A stretch of DNA of 39,564 nt from an uncultured Nitrospira sp. (GCA_902500755.1 CABVRV010000028.1:1-39564); one strand, 5' to 3'. Counted from the first letter of the stretch, positions 8,392-16,190 are shown. Notes: generated by a model not told the origin, from the letters alone. A program made the numbers and translations.

Positions 8392-8480
8392 AACAGATGC
8401 GAAAGTGATGGTGTTTACAAAGCCATGTCCGCCGTGATGTCAACGGAACGTTCATCCGAGCTTGAGGGGGAGGAGGCTCA

Positions 8481-10502
8481 ATGTCGATGATCGATGACGA
8501 GAGTGTGAGTAACATTTCTGACAATGAACACTTTCAAGACATTGTGAACACGCGCTTGTCGAGACGCAGTTTCTTGACAGGCGGATTTGCGGCAGCCGCA
8601 GCCGCCTCGCTGGGAGGTGTCGAAGCGTTGTTACAGACTCTCCCCGCGACCGCAAAGGAAACGGAGGAAGAGGACGATGCAGATGTAGGGGTGGAAGGTC
8701 GTGGGGGCCGGCAGCCGATGCTAGGGTTCGAAAGTGTGCCGGTCTCCTCTGCCGACGAGATTGTCGTGCCGAAAGGGTATTCGGCTGAAGTGCTGATCGC
8801 CTGGGGCGATCCAGTCTCCAGCGGTCCCACATTCAAACCGGATGCAAGCAACACCGCCGATGAGCAGGCTCGCCAGTGGGGCATGCACAACGACGGGGTC
8901 GTCTATTTTCCGATCTCCGGATCACGGCGAGGATTGATCGTCCAAAACAACGAATATACCGACGATGGGTTGCTGTTCCCGGACGGGGTGAGCAACTGGA
9001 CGCCGGAGAAGACCAAGAAATCGTTGAATGCTCATGGTGTATCGATCATCGAAGTAGCCAGACGGAACGGATTCCACTTTGACCTGCGAGGACATCGAGG
9101 CAAGGGTAAGTGGGATGTGGTGAGACCGTCTCGGTTCGCTCGCCGTATCACGGGTATGACTCCAATCGAGATCGGTGGGCCGGCTGCGGGGGATCCTCGA
9201 TTGGTCACGAGTGAAGATCCAACTGGGCGTCGCGTGCTGGGTACGCTCAACAATTGTGCGATGGGTTTTACGCCTTGGGGTACCTACCTTGCCTGCGAGG
9301 AGAATTTTAACGGCTATTTCCGGAAAGACGGTCCGCAGACGGCGCTGGAAAAACGCTATGGCATTACGGCGGCAGGGTTCGGGTATTTGTGGCACACGAC
9401 CGACAAGCGATTTCGCGTAGATGAGGAACCGAACGAACCGAATCGGTTCGGCTGGGTGGTAGAAATCGATCCCTTTCGTTCGCACTCCACGCCGGTGAAG
9501 CGGACGGCTCTCGGCCGTCTCAAACACGAGGGCGCCTGGGTGCAGGAAGCGCGGAACGGCCGCGTCGTGGTCTATATGGGTGACGACGAGCGAAACGAGT
9601 ATATGTATCGCTATGTCTCCAATTTGCCTTGGCGTCAGGCCCGTCAGCAGGGCATCAATCCCCTTGATGACGGCGTTCTCTATGCCGCGAAGTTCCATAC
9701 GGATGGGACCGGTGAATGGCTGCCTCTGACGCCGGACAATCCCCGTTTGGCGGGGTGGTCGCTCAACGATATCCTCATCAACACGCGTGGCGCTGTGGAT
9801 GCGGTTGGAGCGACCATGATGGATCGTCCTGAATGGATCGAAACCTTTCCCAAAGACCTGACTGCCATCGCGACGTTGACCAACAACAGTCGGCGCGGAA
9901 CGACTCCGCCGTCGGTAAACCACCCCGATGGGACCACCAGTGCTGGGTCCGCGCGGCCTCCGATAGACGCGCCGAATCCTCGCGCAGTCAACAACTACGG
10001 ACACATCATCCGCTGGTACTATCGGCAGGACTGGACGGAACTGACCTTTGATTGGGATATCTTTGCCCTCTGCGGCGATCCGACGAATCCGGCTCATGGC
10101 GCGACGATCGTCGGCGACACGTATGGGTCGCCGGACGGCATCTACGTGGACCGAAGTGGCCTGATCTGGATTCAGACCGATGTCTCGACCTCGACAATCA
10201 ATGCAGGGGCGTACGTCGGGTTCGGAAACAATCAGATGTTGGCAGCCCATCCGGAAACCAGAGAGACTCGGCGCTTTCTCGTGGGCCCGAATCAGTGCGA
10301 AATTACCGGTGTCTTCATGACGCCGGATCGGCGCACCATGTTCGTCGGGATTCAACATCCTGGCGAGCGGCCGGATGATCAGCCGGGTGATCCGAATAAC
10401 CCAAAGCAGTTCAGCTCCTGGCCGGATGGTCCGAGCGGTGGTCGCCCGCGCTCGGCCCTAATCGTCGTAACAAAAGATGACGGTGGCAAGATTGGGAGCT
10501 GA
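8481..10502 (+). CDS. phoX: PhoX-family alkaline phosphatase (DUF839), Tat-exported
   Basis: A 673-residue protein whose N-terminus carries a twin-arginine signal (LSRRSFLTGG, then an alanine-rich hydrophobic stretch to about residue 55), so it is exported folded. The mature part matches the PhoX/DUF839 type: GYSAEVLIAWGDP, the segment with WGMHNDGVVYFP, NNCAMGFTPWGTYLACEENFNGYF, the KHEGAWVQEA stretch and a C-terminal GPNQCEITGVFMTPD segment. PhoX enzymes are calcium- and iron-dependent phosphomonoesterases that release phosphate from organic esters in the periplasm. The start ATG follows GGGGGAGGAGG. It is preceded by a four-repeat Pho-box-like site. Substrate range is not readable from sequence. 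Confidence 0.9.
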   Translation: MSMIDDESVSNISDNEHFQDIVNTRLSRRSFLTGGFAAAAAASLGGVEALLQTLPATAKETEEEDDADVGVEGRGGRQPMLGFESVPVSSADEIVVPKGYSAEVLIAWGDPVSSGPTFKPDASNTADEQARQWGMHNDGVVYFPISGSRRGLIVQNNEYTDDGLLFPDGVSNWTPEKTKKSLNAHGVSIIEVARRNGFHFDLRGHRGKGKWDVVRPSRFARRITGMTPIEIGGPAAGDPRLVTSEDPTGRRVLGTLNNCAMGFTPWGTYLACEENFNGYFRKDGPQTALEKRYGITAAGFGYLWHTTDKRFRVDEEPNEPNRFGWVVEIDPFRSHSTPVKRTALGRLKHEGAWVQEARNGRVVVYMGDDERNEYMYRYVSNLPWRQARQQGINPLDDGVLYAAKFHTDGTGEWLPLTPDNPRLAGWSLNDILINTRGAVDAVGATMMDRPEWIETFPKDLTAIATLTNNSRRGTTPPSVNHPDGTTSAGSARPPIDAPNPRAVNNYGHIIRWYYRQDWTELTFDWDIFALCGDPTNPAHGATIVGDTYGSPDGIYVDRSGLIWIQTDVSTSTINAGAYVGFGNNQMLAAHPETRETRRFLVGPNQCEITGVFMTPDRRTMFVGIQHPGERPDDQPGDPNNPKQFSSWPDGPSGGRPRSALIVVTKDDGGKIGS

Positions 10503-10588
10503 AATTACCACAAAGGTGAAAGATCCTTGGAATAAAGCTCCAAAGGCCATCCATGCAAGGAGGACGAGATGCAAGCTCGGCTACCTCG

Positions 10589-10786
10589 CTACCTCATCCT
10601 GCCAAGGCCTTGTGTCGGCAGCGACGGCGGTTCATGAATGGCCAGATCCTGTTCTAACTCGCGCGCTGCTTGATCAGCAGGGTCAGCATATAGTGCTCGC
10701 TCGGGTGGCTGTGAAGGCGTGAGGTCCCAATCGGCCGGTAATGAGGCACGTTGCTGGTTGAGTTCCTTTCGCAAACGCTCGGTCAT
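10589..10786 (-). pseudogene. Truncated DksA/TraR-type protein lacking the zinc finger
   Basis: The N-terminal coiled-coil half of a DksA/TraR-family protein is readable: MTERLRKELNQQRASLPADW followed by YADPADQAARELEQDLAIH, which matches the conserved D-P-x-D-x-A-x-x-E-x-E region of that family. The frame then turns into unrelated residues (EPPSLPTQGLGRMR) and stops. The C-terminal C4-type zinc finger found in normal members is absent, and I could not find it in the other frames of the next 90 bp, before the phoX stop codon. DksA-type proteins modulate RNA polymerase with ppGpp. This copy is most likely a remnant, tail-to-tail with phoX. Confidence 0.55.
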
Positions 10787-10914
10787 AGGTTGCACCGCCA
10801 GGAGTGTGCGCGGTTTATCGTTCGATGCACGCGACTGACACTGTATTTCGGATGAGGGACACATCACTGGTCTCTTGTCTTGCGATCAGTAGTATAGGAT
10901 TCGTGGGGTCGAAT

Positions 10915-10943
10915 GGTTACGGAATGCTTACGTCCTTGTAAAA
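10915..10943 (+). promoter_or_regulatory. Pho-box-like 11-bp repeats upstream of the ars operon
   Basis: Three heptamers GGTTACG (10915), GCTTACG (10926) and TGTAAAA (10937) are spaced by four bases, an exact 11-bp period. TTGTAA (10936-10941) with TGCATA 17 bp downstream (10959-10964) could serve as -35 and -10, so the last heptamer overlaps the -35 element, as PhoB sites do. The sequence resembles the repeats before ppk1, phoX and the response-regulator gene. Confidence 0.45.
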
Positions 10944-10977
10944 TTTTCGACTCGGTCTTGCATAGGCAGTGCGGAGG

Positions 10978-11000
10978 TTGATTAATCAATAATGTTTGAT
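10978..11000 (+). promoter_or_regulatory. Candidate ArsR operator
   Basis: A perfect 12-bp palindrome TTGATTAATCAA (10978-10989) overlaps a second inverted repeat, ATCAA-N6-TTGAT (10985-11000), directly upstream of the arsR ribosome-binding site. Inverted repeats with TCAA/TTGA half-sites are typical ArsR/SmtB operators, so autorepression of the ars operon is likely. Confidence 0.6.
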
Positions 11001-11013
11001 GTATAAAGGAGCC

Positions 11014-11340
11014 ATGGTGGAGACCAGGACGAAAACAAGGGAGAAGGCAGCATGTCTCTTTCATGCGCTCTCGGACGAGACGCGAGTACGAATTTTGGAA
11101 CAACTTCGCGACGGCGAGCAATGTGTATGTGAGCTTACAGAAGCGTTCAACACAGGCCAGTCGCGACTCTCTTTTCATCTTCGTGTGTTGAAGGACGCAG
11201 GGCTGGTCATCGATCGCCCGGAAGGGCGATGGATCTATTATTCGATCAGTCAGGATGCGATTCAAGAACTGGAGGATCTCGTCGCCTGGCTTAAGGAATC
11301 TCGGTTCGTATACTCGAAACCGGCCGCTCCCTGTGCCTAG
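11014..11340 (+). CDS. arsR: ArsR-family arsenite-responsive repressor
   Basis: A winged-helix repressor of about 108 residues (FHALSDETRVRILEQLRDGEQ, then LSFHLRVLKDAGLV as the recognition helix region). The metalloid-sensing CxC pair is present in the segment EQCVCEL at the start of the helix-turn-helix, as in the E. coli R773 ArsR type (ELCVCDL). Binding of arsenite releases it from DNA. Several starts are possible in frame (10996 TTG, 10999 ATG, 11014 ATG, 11017 GTG); AAGGAG at 11006-11011 favours 11014 or 11017. It is the first gene of arsR-acr3-arsC, with the candidate operator just upstream. Confidence 0.93.
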   Translation: MVETRTKTREKAACLFHALSDETRVRILEQLRDGEQCVCELTEAFNTGQSRLSFHLRVLKDAGLVIDRPEGRWIYYSISQDAIQELEDLVAWLKESRFVYSKPAAPCA

Positions 11341-11430
11341 CGCTATTTTTTTATTCGAAGTATCAAGAAATGTTGATGGACTATCATTGTCGCTTCGTTG
11401 TCATTTGTTGAGTCAAAGGGGGAATTGGGT

Positions 11431-12528
11431 ATGGACATTGCCATGACATCAAGTTCACCGACTCAGTCTCTCGAAAAGCGGCTGAATCTGTTCGAGCGAT
11501 ATCTCACGATATGGGTAGCTCTCTGCATGATAGTGGGGGTGCTGCTGGGGCAAGCGGCCCCCGGCGTTGCCCAATGGCTGCGCAGTTGGGAATTCGGGGA
11601 AGGCAGCCACGTGAATGCCCCCATTACTTTTCTCATCTGGCTCATGATCATCCCCATGATGATGAAGATTGACGTGGCCTCCATCTGCAATGTGGGGAAG
11701 AGGCCGACGGGATTGCTGGTGACCCTCTTCGTGAATTGGGTCGTCAAGCCGTTTTCAATGGCGTTCTTCGCCTGGGTATTTTTCCGGCTCGTGTTCTCCG
11801 CCTGGATTGCTCCGAGCGAGGCGGATCAATATATAGCCGGAACGATTATTTTGGCTGCGGCACCCTGTACCGCCATGGTGTTCGTCTGGAGCTATTTGAC
11901 GGACGGAGATCCTGCGTACACACTGGTGCAAGTTTCTGTGAATGATCTCATTATGCTGGCGCTCTTTGCTCCCATCGTCGGGTTTCTGGTCACCGGTGCC
12001 TCAGCTTTGACGGTTCCGCTTCCGGTCCTGTTCTATTCAGTCGTCGCATTTATTGTCATTCCGCTCGTGCTCGGCGTGATGCTGCGGCACTGGTTCATCG
12101 CACAACGGGGCCAAGCCTGGTTCGAAGACCTGTTACTTCCGAGGTTTGCCCCCATCACTATCCTCGCGTTGCTCGCCATGCTGGTCTTGCTCTTTGCGTT
12201 TCAAGCCGACAATATCACTGGAAAGACGTGGCATGTGGCGCTCATAGCCGTCCCCATTCTGATCCAGGTCTATTTCAATGCCTCATTGGCCTATGCCTTG
12301 ATGAAGTGGCTCAAGGTGCCACATTCGGTCGCAGCTCCGGGGGCACTGATCGGTGCGAGTAACTTTTTCGAGTTGGCGGTCGCGACTGCCATTGTCTTGT
12401 TTGGACCAGAGTCGGGTGCTGCGTTAGCCACTGTGGTGGGAGTGCTCGTGGAGGTGCCTGTCATGCTCTCCGTCTGTGCCTTCTGTAATCGCACACGCAC
12501 CTGGTTTCCAGTGGAGCAGACGGCATGA
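11431..12528 (+). CDS. acr3: Arsenite efflux permease, ACR3 family
   Basis: An inner-membrane carrier of about 365 residues with ten hydrophobic segments. It begins with the typical LNLFERYLTIWVALCMIVGVLLG. The essential cysteine of ACR3 lies in AAAPCTAMVFVWS, and the late conserved helix with GASNFFELAVATAI is present. It exports arsenite using the proton motive force. GGGGGAATTGGGT precedes the ATG at 11431, making this start better than the in-frame ATG at 11398. Its stop overlaps the arsC start by four bases (ATGA), so the two are translationally coupled. Confidence 0.95.
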   Translation: MDIAMTSSSPTQSLEKRLNLFERYLTIWVALCMIVGVLLGQAAPGVAQWLRSWEFGEGSHVNAPITFLIWLMIIPMMMKIDVASICNVGKRPTGLLVTLFVNWVVKPFSMAFFAWVFFRLVFSAWIAPSEADQYIAGTIILAAAPCTAMVFVWSYLTDGDPAYTLVQVSVNDLIMLALFAPIVGFLVTGASALTVPLPVLFYSVVAFIVIPLVLGVMLRHWFIAQRGQAWFEDLLLPRFAPITILALLAMLVLLFAFQADNITGKTWHVALIAVPILIQVYFNASLAYALMKWLKVPHSVAAPGALIGASNFFELAVATAIVLFGPESGAALATVVGVLVEVPVMLSVCAFCNRTRTWFPVEQTA

Positions 12529-12980
12529 GACCCACCGTTCTCTTCTTGTGCACGGGAAACTCCTGCCGCAGTCAGATGGCGGAGGGATGGCTCCGTCGCT
12601 TGGCTGGAGGTCGATTCGACGTTCTGAGCGCAGGGACCAATCCGGTCGGGGTGAACCCGCAAGCCATTGCGGTGATGGAGGAAGTGGGAATCGATATCTC
12701 TCGTCACCGGTCGAAGCACGTTGCAGAACTACAGGGGCGACGGCTCCACTATGTCATTACGGTGTGTGATCACGCTCAGGCATCTTGCCCAACGGAGCCA
12801 AGGGGAGACGTCAGGATACACTGGGGTTTTGATGACCCTGTTCATGCACAAGGCTCCGTTCCGGAACGTTTGCGGGTCTTTCGGCGAGTACGCGATGAGA
12901 TTGGTGAGCAAATTCAAGGGTGGCTGCGAGCAGCTGATCAGGAGGCGGAGTCTTACGTAACATCGTTGCCAGTTGAATGA
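12525..12980 (+). CDS. arsC: Thioredoxin-coupled arsenate reductase
   Basis: A 151-residue protein of the low-molecular-weight tyrosine phosphatase fold. The P-loop CTGNSCRSQ contains the nucleophilic Cys9. The resolving pair Cys81 and Cys88 lies in VCDHAQASCP, which defines the thioredoxin-dependent type (as in Bacillus subtilis and Staphylococcus ArsC) rather than the glutaredoxin type. It reduces arsenate to arsenite, which the adjacent Acr3 exports. It overlaps the acr3 stop codon by four bases. The tail after about residue 140 (QEAESYVTSLPVE) is unconserved. Confidence 0.96.
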   Translation: MRPTVLFLCTGNSCRSQMAEGWLRRLAGGRFDVLSAGTNPVGVNPQAIAVMEEVGIDISRHRSKHVAELQGRRLHYVITVCDHAQASCPTEPRGDVRIHWGFDDPVHAQGSVPERLRVFRRVRDEIGEQIQGWLRAADQEAESYVTSLPVE

Positions 12981-13055
12981 CCAGAGAAACGAGGACAAGT
13001 TGGAGAGGCAGCGACTGGGGCGCGATGTGGTTGTCATCTGAAAAGGCAGGGAAAG

Positions 13056-13766
13056 TTAGTGCGTCTGAGGCTGATCCAAGAGCTTGTATCCGAGAGATTT
13101 GATGGATGTGATGGTCTCATTGAGGAATGGAATCTTCACTTTCAAGCGCCGGACATGGACATCGACGGTTCGCGTCGTCCCATAATAATCGTAACCCCAC
13201 ACCTCATTGAGAAGCACCTCTCGCGTCAGCACTCGCCCAGGATGACGCAACAGATGCTTGAGCAGTCCAAACTCTTTGGCTGTGAGAGGCACTTCCTGCC
13301 CTTTGGCCGTGACTTCGTGTCTGGTCAGATCCATTTGAAGCGGACCATAGGCCAAGGATGTGGGTTGATGATCGGCTACTCGATCCACGCGACGAAGGAG
13401 AGCCTTTATCCGGGCTACCAACGTCTTGGGGCTGAAAGGCTTCGTCATATAATCATCGGCGCCGAGTTCAAGCCCGACGACGGTATCGGACTCGTCATTT
13501 TTTGCTGTCAGCATGATGATGGGAAGAAGTGCGGTCTCTGGCTTGCGCCGCAAGGTCTTACACACTTCCAACCCATCCATCTGCGGCAGCATGAGATCCA
13601 GAACTACGAGATCGGGGCGTTCTGATGCCGCGAGCTTTTGTGCTTCATGACCGGTGTCCGCGATGCACGGATGATATCCTTCCTTCTCGAGGTAGAGCTT
13701 GATCAACTGGGCGATCTCTCGTTCATCTTCCACGATGAGGATTTTCTTGGGCCGTTGTGAAGTCAT
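13056..13766 (-). CDS. OmpR/PhoB-family response regulator (orphan)
   Basis: The receiver domain (residues 1-120) has the acidic pair in VEDERE, the phospho-acceptor aspartate at about 57 (VVLDLMLP) and the switch lysine in TKPFSPK. The C-terminal winged helix (about 135-230) ends with the usual TVDVHVRRLKVKI and ITSIKSLGYKL segments. GGGGGAG before the ATG at 13766 gives a 236-residue protein; an ATG 27 bases upstream is also in frame. No sensor kinase lies beside it: arsC converges on one side and the ABC exporter gene lies upstream. The Pho-box-like repeats in its own promoter and the phosphate genes nearby make a PhoB role likely, but this is inference. Confidence 0.9.
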   Translation of the reverse strand: MTSQRPKKILIVEDEREIAQLIKLYLEKEGYHPCIADTGHEAQKLAASERPDLVVLDLMLPQMDGLEVCKTLRRKPETALLPIIMLTAKNDESDTVVGLELGADDYMTKPFSPKTLVARIKALLRRVDRVADHQPTSLAYGPLQMDLTRHEVTAKGQEVPLTAKEFGLLKHLLRHPGRVLTREVLLNEVWGYDYYGTTRTVDVHVRRLKVKIPFLNETITSIKSLGYKLLDQPQTH

Positions 13767-13819
13767 GAGACTCTCCCCCACGTTTAATTCCATCCGTGTG
13801 GGGAATCATAGACCCTCTG

Positions 13820-13848
13820 TGTTACAGGCTCGTTACGGAGATGTTCCG
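13820..13848. promoter_or_regulatory. Pho-box-like 11-bp repeats upstream of the response regulator
   Basis: On the plus strand TGTTACA (13820), CGTTACG (13831) and TGTTCCG (13842) follow each other with four-base spacers. Read on the gene's strand this gives CGGAACA, CGTAACG and TGTAACA. The site lies about 55 bp upstream of the regulator's start codon, which suggests that the regulator controls its own gene. Confidence 0.55.
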
Positions 13849-13932
13849 CTTGAATCGTGCGCGTTGAGCCGAGGAAATGAGTTGGTCAGCGAACGGGATG
13901 AAGACTCAAGATCTTAGAAATCCGCAAAGCGT

Positions 13933-15663
13933 TTAGGCAGTCGGTTCGTTCAGGCGGATGGTATAAAGATAGTGGTACAGCCCCTGATGTTCCAGCAGTT
14001 GTGCATGGGTGCCTTCCTCAACGAGCTTTCCTTTGTCGAGAACCAAAATGCGGTCGGCACGCTGAATCGTCGACAGCCGGTGGGCGACCACGAAGGTGGT
14101 GCGTCCTTCCATGAGGCGTTGGAGTGCTTCTTGGACCAGGCGCTCTGAATCGGTGTCGAGCGAGGATGTCGCCTCGTCGAGTAAGAGAATGCGAGGATCT
14201 TTCAGGATCGCTCGAGCGATCGCGATTCGTTGACGCTGTCCACCGGACAAGTTGACTCCTTTTTCACCGACCACGGTTTGATACCCGTCCGGTAAGGTTG
14301 TGATGAAGTCGTGCGCATGAGCGGCTTTGCTGGCTTTCCATACAGTCGTTTCGTCTGCGTCCATCTTCCCGTAACGAATATTGTCGAGGATCGTGCCTCC
14401 GAACAGGATAGTTTCCTGCGGGACCAGCGCGATCTGTCGATACCAACTCTCAAGCATCACGTCTCGGAGGTCTCTTCCGTCAATGGTGAGACGCCCCTCT
14501 GTTGGATCATAAAACCGGTGTAAGAGATTGATCACCGTAGTTTTGCCGGCACCGGTTGGTCCGACCAACGCAACGAGTTCGCCGGGCTTGGCTTCAAAGG
14601 AGAGATTGGACAATACCGAACGGCGAGGATCATAGCCAAACGTGACGTTCTCCATCCGCACATGGCCCTCGACTGTGACGAGTGTCTGCGCGCCTGCTCG
14701 ATCGTCAATGTCCGGCTGCGCATCCAGTATCTCGAAGACACGTTGCGTAGCTCCTTGGGCCTCTTTGATCTGCGTAAAGACGCGCGCGGCTGCGCTGAAG
14801 GGCCCGATCAGAATGCCCGCGAACAAGACGAACGCGAACAGATCGCCCGGCGTCACGGTCCCGTCGATAACCTGCCGGCCTCCGTACCACAATACGGCGG
14901 TCGCCGACGAAAAGGTCATGAGGCTGATCACCGGAATGAAAACGGCCATGATGCCCGCTCGGCTGAGTGTGAGATGAAGCGTCTGATCGACCTGATCGGC
15001 GAAGCGATCTGTTTCTCGCTGCGCTTGCACGAACGACTTGACGATGCGGATGCCGGAAATCACTTCTTCGGCCAAAGTGCTCAGCGTGGCGGTATGGTCT
15101 TGAATCGATGTGGAAAGGGATTTCAACCTACGTCCAAACAGCTTTGAGACCACAACGAGTAATGGAAGCAGAATCAGGATAAGGAGACAGAGTTGCCAAT
15201 TCATGAGGAGCAGGAACGTAATGCCTCCCACGAAGGTCACCAGTTGTTTCACTGCGTCAATGGGGGTTTCTGTGACCAGGGACTGAATGACCGTCACATC
15301 GGACATCAATCGGGACAACAATTCGCCCGTGCGCCGGCGAGAAAAAAAACTCACCGTCAAGGTTTGCAGGTGGGCGAAGAGATGTTTGCGGAAATCGGTG
15401 ATGACGTTCTGAGAAACCCAGGCTGTCAGATAACTATGGCCCATGGAGCATAGTCCCTGGAGAATGACTAGTCCCAAGAACACGCCGATCAACTGCGTCA
15501 TTTTGTCGGCGTCATGCTGGACGGTCACAATATCCCAGAGGGTGCCGGCCAGTCTGACCAATGCAAGATTGATGGCCGCCACTCCCGACACCAGGAGGCC
15601 GGCCAGTATCAGGCGTCCCAGGTACGGCCGTACATATGGAAGGAATCGTTTGCAGATCAACAT
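13933..15663 (-). CDS. MsbA-like ABC exporter (half transporter with fused ATPase)
   Basis: A 576-residue protein with six transmembrane helices in the first 310 residues and a complete ATPase: Walker A GPTGAGKTT, Q-loop VPQETILFGG, signature LSGGQRQRIAIARAI, Walker B ILLLDEATSSLD and the switch histidine in VVAHRLSTI. Homodimeric transporters of this build flip lipids such as lipid A core, or export drugs or peptides. Position after the two small genes at 15754-16098 suggests a short operon. MsbA would be the default guess, but substrate cannot be decided from sequence alone. Confidence 0.92.
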   Translation of the reverse strand: MLICKRFLPYVRPYLGRLILAGLLVSGVAAINLALVRLAGTLWDIVTVQHDADKMTQLIGVFLGLVILQGLCSMGHSYLTAWVSQNVITDFRKHLFAHLQTLTVSFFSRRRTGELLSRLMSDVTVIQSLVTETPIDAVKQLVTFVGGITFLLLMNWQLCLLILILLPLLVVVSKLFGRRLKSLSTSIQDHTATLSTLAEEVISGIRIVKSFVQAQRETDRFADQVDQTLHLTLSRAGIMAVFIPVISLMTFSSATAVLWYGGRQVIDGTVTPGDLFAFVLFAGILIGPFSAAARVFTQIKEAQGATQRVFEILDAQPDIDDRAGAQTLVTVEGHVRMENVTFGYDPRRSVLSNLSFEAKPGELVALVGPTGAGKTTVINLLHRFYDPTEGRLTIDGRDLRDVMLESWYRQIALVPQETILFGGTILDNIRYGKMDADETTVWKASKAAHAHDFITTLPDGYQTVVGEKGVNLSGGQRQRIAIARAILKDPRILLLDEATSSLDTDSERLVQEALQRLMEGRTTFVVAHRLSTIQRADRILVLDKGKLVEEGTHAQLLEHQGLYHYLYTIRLNEPTA

Positions 15664-15753
15664 GCGTGCTCAGGCGGTCCTATCGACCACGAATTGTGCC
15701 GATTCACGATACTATTTGGAGATACTCGATTGACGGGAGGCGGGAGGAAGGGG

Positions 15754-15972
15754 TTAGAGTTGAGCAATCGACTCGATCAAGTTCTTATTGATTGCGACGA
15801 AATCCGACCGATCTTTGTCGTCAATGAGGACGTCGGTCAGACTGATAAAGAGGCGTGCTTCTTCGTTGATGGCGTCGGAGACACGATTCCGCATCGGGGG
15901 GACCAGGAAGTCTCCGACATAGGTGCAATTGACCGTCCGTACGCGGATGCGGACTTTCTTGCCCTCGGCCAC
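15754..15972 (-). CDS. Conserved 72-residue protein (unknown function)
   Basis: A small protein with a mostly beta pattern: KKVRIRVRTVNCTYVGDFLV, an arginine-containing loop (PPMRNRVSD), then RLFISLTDVLIDDKDRSDFV and a short helix. The look is of a small Sm-like or OB-like barrel. I recall near-identical small proteins from Nitrospira genomes, without a known function. It lies between the 31-residue bS22-like gene and the ABC exporter on the same strand, 30 bp after the former. Confidence 0.75.
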   Translation of the reverse strand: MAEGKKVRIRVRTVNCTYVGDFLVPPMRNRVSDAINEEARLFISLTDVLIDDKDRSDFVAINKNLIESIAQL

Positions 15973-16002
15973 GATCCCCTCCTCTCGCCACGCAGGCTGA
16001 GT

Positions 16003-16098
16003 TTAGCTTTTTCGGCGAAGAAACTTCTGTCGCTGGCGCAGCTTCTTGTATTTATGCTTGCGCATTTTCTTTCGGCGCTTCTTCAGAACGCTTGACAT
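16003..16098 (-). CDS. 31-residue basic protein of the bS22 / AURKAIP1-COX24 type
   Basis: The frame reads MSSVLKKRRKKMRKHKYKKL followed by RQRQKFLRRKS and TAA. The pattern S-V-x-K-K-R-R-K-K-M-x-K-H-K-x-K-K-L-x-x-x-x-R is that of the AURKAIP1/COX24 domain, shared by a small bacterial ribosomal protein (bS22) and mitochondrial ribosomal proteins. TTAGGAGA lies seven bases before the ATG. It is too short for most gene callers. A role in the ribosome is inferred from the family. It begins a likely operon with the 72-residue protein. Confidence 0.8.
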   Translation of the reverse strand: MSSVLKKRRKKMRKHKYKKLRQRQKFLRRKS

Positions 16099-16172
16099 GC
16101 TTGGTATCTCCTAAGGGGGCAGAGTCTAAAAGCTTTCCGTCGAAAATGCAAGATCACAGCGCTTTTTTCCGT

Positions 16173-16190
16173 ATGGTATACTGACGCTCC
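16173..16190 (+). promoter_or_regulatory. Promoter -10 for a near-leaderless transcript
   Basis: TATGGTATACT contains an extended -10 (TGGTATACT, with TATACT at 16177-16182) only eight bases before the lipoprotein ATG at 16191. Transcription would start at or within a base or two of the start codon, giving a leaderless mRNA. No clear -35 is visible, which fits an extended -10 promoter. No Shine-Dalgarno sequence precedes this ATG. Confidence 0.4.

Noticed and set aside
8922-10358. A 478-codon open frame antisense to phoX
   Set aside because: It is the mirror of a well-supported gene with matching codon bias, its translation is rich in Arg, His and Ile without any domain, and no ribosome-binding site precedes it.
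10477-10722. An 81-codon plus-strand frame after phoX
   Set aside because: It begins inside phoX and runs antisense to the DksA-like remnant; no ribosome-binding site or domain.
15514-16095. A 193-codon plus-strand frame across the small genes at 15754-16098
   Set aside because: It is antisense to the 72-residue protein, the bS22-like gene and the ABC exporter start, all of which have better support.
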